Shown here: one piece after another, positions 6,256-8,573 of the stretch | How positions within the stretch are numbered: the stretch's first letter is position 1 | Layout of the letters: each line of letters starts with the position of its first letter | Assembly: GCA_023430065.1 (NCBI GenBank) | Contig: JAEZCG010000120.1 | Location: 1 to 8,573, forward strand | DNA from: Pseudomonadota bacterium | GTDB taxonomy: Bacteria; Pseudomonadota; Gammaproteobacteria; Burkholderiales; SHXO01 | DNA: 8,573 nt | Reading direction: 5' to 3' | Notes under the pieces: model-generated | Database searches by the model: none | What the model saw: only the letters and a program-made list of their open reading frames with translations | What the model was told of the DNA's origin: nothing | Made by a program: the position numbers and the translations under genes

Positions 6256-6281
6256 AAGGAGGCCTTTCAGCCTCCTTTTTT
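6256..6281 (+). terminator. Intrinsic terminator or attenuator between rplT and pheS
   Basis: AAGGAGGC (6256-6263), loop CTTTCA, GCCTCCTT (6270-6277), followed by T through 6281 (six T in total). The stem is a perfect 8 bp and can extend by two G-T pairs. It separates the ribosomal protein genes from pheS, which starts 19 bases later. In E. coli, pheST is controlled by attenuation at this position; no convincing Phe-rich leader gene with its own start is visible here. The 5' arm contains AAGGAGG, but no start codon stands at the right distance from it. Confidence 0.85.
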
Positions 6282-6300
6282 GTTCCCACCGCTTCGGACC

Positions 6301-7326
6301 ATGACCGCCGTACCGACCGACCTGCTCGCAGGGCTCGACCGCGTGGTCGAGGATGCAAATGCCGCCTTCGACGGCGCGGCCTCGCCTGCCGAACTCGAGC
6401 AGGCGAAGGCGCGCTTCCTGGGCAAGGCCGGCCTGCTGAGCGAGGTGCTGAAGGGCCTCGGTCGACTACCCGCGGACCAGCGCCCGGCGGCCGGAACTCG
6501 AATCAACGCGGTGAAGCAGCAAGTCGAGCAGGCGCTCGAGCGGCGACGGGTCGAGCTCGCCCGCGCTGCGCTGGACGCGCGGCTCGCCGAGGAGGCGATC
6601 GACGTCACCCTTCCCGGGAGACAGCGCGGGTCCGGGGGGATTCACCCGGTGGTCCGCACCTGGCAGCGCATCGAGGAGATCTTCGCGTCGATCGGTTTCG
6701 ATGTCGCCGACGGTCCCGAGATCGAGACGGACTGGTTCAACTTCACGGCGTTGAATCAACCGGAGAACCATCCCGCGCGCTCGATGCATGACACGTTCTA
6801 CGTGGAGGGCGGACTGCTCCTTCGCACCCACACCAGTCCGATGCAGGTGCGCTATGCGCGCCAGCACCCCCCGCCCCTGCGGGTCATCGCACCGGGTCGC
6901 ACCTATCGCGTGGACAGCGACGCGACGCATTCGCCGATGTTCCATCAGGTGGAGGGGCTGTGGATCGACGAGCACATCAGCTTTGCCGATCTCAAGGGGG
7001 TGTACACCGACTTTCTGCGCCGCTTTTTCGAGACGGACGAGCTGAAGGTGCGTTTCCGACCCTCATTCTTCCCGTTTACCGAGCCGTCCGCGGAGATCGA
7101 CATGGCGTTCGACAGCGGCCCCTTGCGAGGGCGCTGGCTCGAGATTTCCGGCGCCGGCCAGGTCCATCCCGCGGTCATTCGCAACTTCGGCCTCGATCCG
7201 GAGCACTGGATTGGATTCGCATTCGGGAGCGGGCTGGAACGCTTGACCATGCTGCGTTACGGCATCGACGATCTGCGCCTGTTCTTCGATGGCGATCTGC
7301 GCTTCCTGCGTCAATTCTCGGACTGA
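6301..7326 (+). CDS. pheS: Phenylalanine--tRNA ligase alpha subunit
   Basis: Catalytic subunit of the (alpha-beta)2 class II enzyme that charges tRNA-Phe; it acts with the pheT product in the cytoplasm. 341 aa (E. coli 327). Residues 1-about 95 form the N-terminal coiled coil that contacts tRNA. The catalytic core has motif 1 around 117-160 ([20 protein letters not shown], then [17 protein letters not shown]), motif 2 with [32 protein letters not shown], and motif 3 [17 protein letters not shown] at 305-321. Ala307 corresponds to E. coli A294 of the phenylalanine pocket. The start at 6301 is the only ATG in the right place; the open frame further upstream overlaps the terminator and rplT. No Shine-Dalgarno is seen. 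pheT follows after 12 bases, so the two are one unit. Confidence 0.98.
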   Translation: MTAVPTDLLAGLDRVVEDANAAFDGAASPAELEQAKARFLGKAGLLSEVLKGLGRLPADQRPAAGTRINAVKQQVEQALERRRVELARAALDARLAEEAIDVTLPGRQRGSGGIHPVVRTWQRIEEIFASIGFDVADGPEIETDWFNFTALNQPENHPARSMHDTFYVEGGLLLRTHTSPMQVRYARQHPPPLRVIAPGRTYRVDSDATHSPMFHQVEGLWIDEHISFADLKGVYTDFLRRFFETDELKVRFRPSFFPFTEPSAEIDMAFDSGPLRGRWLEISGAGQVHPAVIRNFGLDPEHWIGFAFGSGLERLTMLRYGIDDLRLFFDGDLRFLRQFSD

Positions 7327-7338
7327 GACGAGGGCGGC

Positions 7339-8573
7339 ATGCAGTTCTCCGAAGCGTGGTTGCGTGAGTGGGTCGACCCCGACCTGGATACCGCCGGACT
7401 GACGCACCTGTTGACGATGTCCGGGCTCGAGGTCGAGACCTGCGAGCCGGTCGCTCCAGCGTTCTCGAAGATCGTGGTGGGCGAGGTCCGGGCGGTGTCC
7501 GCCCATCCGAATGCAGACAAGCTGCGCGTGTGCGCGGTGGACGTCGGCATCGAACGCCCGCTGCAGATCGTGTGCGGCGCACCCAACGTGACCGTAGGCA
7601 TGAAGGCGCCGGTCGCCCTGGTCGGCGCGCGGCTGCCCGCACGTGAAGGGGTATCGTCACCGGAAATCGCGCGAGTGACCATGCGCGGCGTCGAGAGCGA
7701 AGGCATGCTCTGCTCGGCCCGTGAACTGGGTCTGTCCGACGATCACAGCGGCCTCATGAGCCTGCCTCCGCAGGCGCAGCCGGGCGCCGACGTGCGCACG
7801 GTACTCAGGCTGAACGATCATCGCATCCTCATCAAGCTCACGCCCAATCGCTCCGACTGTCTGTCGATCGCGGGACTCGCCCGCGAGGTGGCGGCGCTGA
7901 CCGGTGCACCGGTGCGGGCGCCACGCATCGACCCGGTCCCCGCCGGATGCGACGTCCGCTTCCCCGTGCGGATCAGCGATGCCGCAGGCTGTGGCCGCTT
8001 CACCGCCCGTGTCATTCGCAACGTGAACGCGCGCGCGAGCACGCCGGACTGGATGCGAGAGCGCCTGGAACGCGCCGGCCAGCGCAGCATTTCCGCCCTG
8101 GTGGATGTCACCAACTACGTGATGCTCGAACTGGGACGACCTCTGCACGTCTACGACCTGGACAAGCTCACGGGCGGCATCGACGTGCGCTTCGGGCGAG
8201 CGGGCGAGCGGCTCAAGTTGCTCAACGAGCAGACCATCGCGCTCGAACCGGATGTGCTCGCCATCACGGATGAAAGCGGTCCCATCGGCCTCGCCGGCAT
8301 CATGGGCGGTGACAGCACGAAAGCCGAGCTGGATACGCGCAACGTGCTGCTCGAAGCGGCCTTCTTCTTCCCCGATGCCATTGCCGGTCGGGCACGCCGC
8401 TACAACTTCACCAGCGATGCCGGGCATCGCTTCGAGCGCGGCGTGGACTTCGACAACAATCTCGCGGGTATCGAACGGGCCACGCGGCTGATTCTGGAGA
8501 TCTGTGGTGGCGAACCGGGGCCCGTGGACGATCACGTCGCGCGGCTACCCGAACGTCCGCCGGTGCGCATGCG
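7339..8573 (+). CDS. pheT: Phenylalanine--tRNA ligase beta subunit, N-terminal half (runs off window)
   Basis: Non-catalytic partner of PheS, responsible for tRNA binding and for hydrolysis of Tyr-tRNA-Phe. The frame is open from ATG 7339 to the right edge, 411 codons of an expected ~790. It starts [16 protein letters not shown]. The EMAP/OB-type tRNA-binding domain is about residues 40-150 ([43 protein letters not shown]). The region with [20 protein letters not shown] (about 170-189) leads into the B3/B4 editing domain (about 215-390), with [20 protein letters not shown] (H270, the conserved editing-site His), [11 protein letters not shown] and the end motif [12 protein letters not shown]5 and the C-terminal RNA-binding domain lie beyond the window. 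GAGGGCGG just upstream can serve as ribosome binding site. There is no break in the visible part. Confidence 0.97.
   Translation, partial: MQFSEAWLREWVDPDLDTAGLTHLLTMSGLEVETCEPVAPAFSKIVVGEVRAVSAHPNADKLRVCAVDVGIERPLQIVCGAPNVTVGMKAPVALVGARLPAREGVSSPEIARVTMRGVESEGMLCSARELGLSDDHSGLMSLPPQAQPGADVRTVLRLNDHRILIKLTPNRSDCLSIAGLAREVAALTGAPVRAPRIDPVPAGCDVRFPVRISDAAGCGRFTARVIRNVNARASTPDWMRERLERAGQRSISALVDVTNYVMLELGRPLHVYDLDKLTGGIDVRFGRAGERLKLLNEQTIALEPDVLAITDESGPIGLAGIMGGDSTKAELDTRNVLLEAAFFFPDAIAGRARRYNFTSDAGHRFERGVDFDNNLAGIERATRLILEICGGEPGPVDDHVARLPERPPVRM

Noticed and set aside
6280..6282. TTG as an earlier pheS start, using the AAGGAGG at 6256-6262
   Set aside because: It is in frame, but the spacing is 17 bases and the AAGGAGG is buried in the terminator stem. 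The added residues do not look like PheS.
6202..6300. Phe-rich leader peptide controlling pheST
   Set aside because: The pheS frame upstream of the ATG does encode [11 protein letters not shown], but this comes from the T-rich terminator sequence. The frame opens at a TTG inside rplT with no ribosome binding site.

Overview
The window (8,573 bases, GC-rich) looks like a betaproteobacterial chromosome. This is inferred from two things. The first is the order tRNA-Val(GAC)-thrS-infC-rpmI-rplT-pheS-pheT, which I associate with that class. The second is the PheS sequence around motif 3 ([19 protein letters not shown]), which reads more like betaproteobacterial than enterobacterial PheS. No plasmid, phage, transposase, CRISPR or other mobile-element signal is visible.

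Left part (1-2849), chemotaxis, all on the + strand. It holds the 3' part of a methyl-accepting chemotaxis protein gene (open at the left edge), then cheR, then a cheB that encodes only the methylesterase domain (no receiver), then a small STAS-domain protein of the anti-sigma-factor antagonist type. cheR and cheB overlap by ATGA. A possible 37-codon ORF with a good ribosome binding site also ends in an ATGA overlap at the chosen cheR start. CheR and CheB would add and remove methyl groups on receptors such as the one at the left edge. The STAS protein suggests a partner-switching input or output, but no partner kinase or phosphatase is in view.

Middle (2850-3102). A sigma70-like promoter precedes a complete tRNA-Val(GAC) with encoded CCA. 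A strong intrinsic terminator follows, ending only 17 bases before thrS. A perfect TTGACA box lies just upstream of the terminator.

Right part (3103-8573), translation genes, all on the + strand: thrS (threonyl-tRNA synthetase), infC (IF-3, starting at a rare AUC codon behind a strong Shine-Dalgarno), rpmI (L35), rplT (L20), an intrinsic terminator, pheS, and the first half of pheT (open at the right edge). A good internal promoter candidate sits in the last tenth of thrS and could drive infC-rpmI-rplT independently. Two hairpins between infC and rpmI occupy the place where L20 autoregulation acts in Escherichia coli.

Most of the window is ordinary core genome and I see no clearly new system. 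The points most worth a second look are the receiver-less CheB, the AUC start of infC, the promoter inside thrS with its local switch to AAA lysine codons, and the shared 'terminator, T-tract, no Shine-Dalgarno' layout in front of both thrS and pheS. There is no gene-free stretch over 300 bases.
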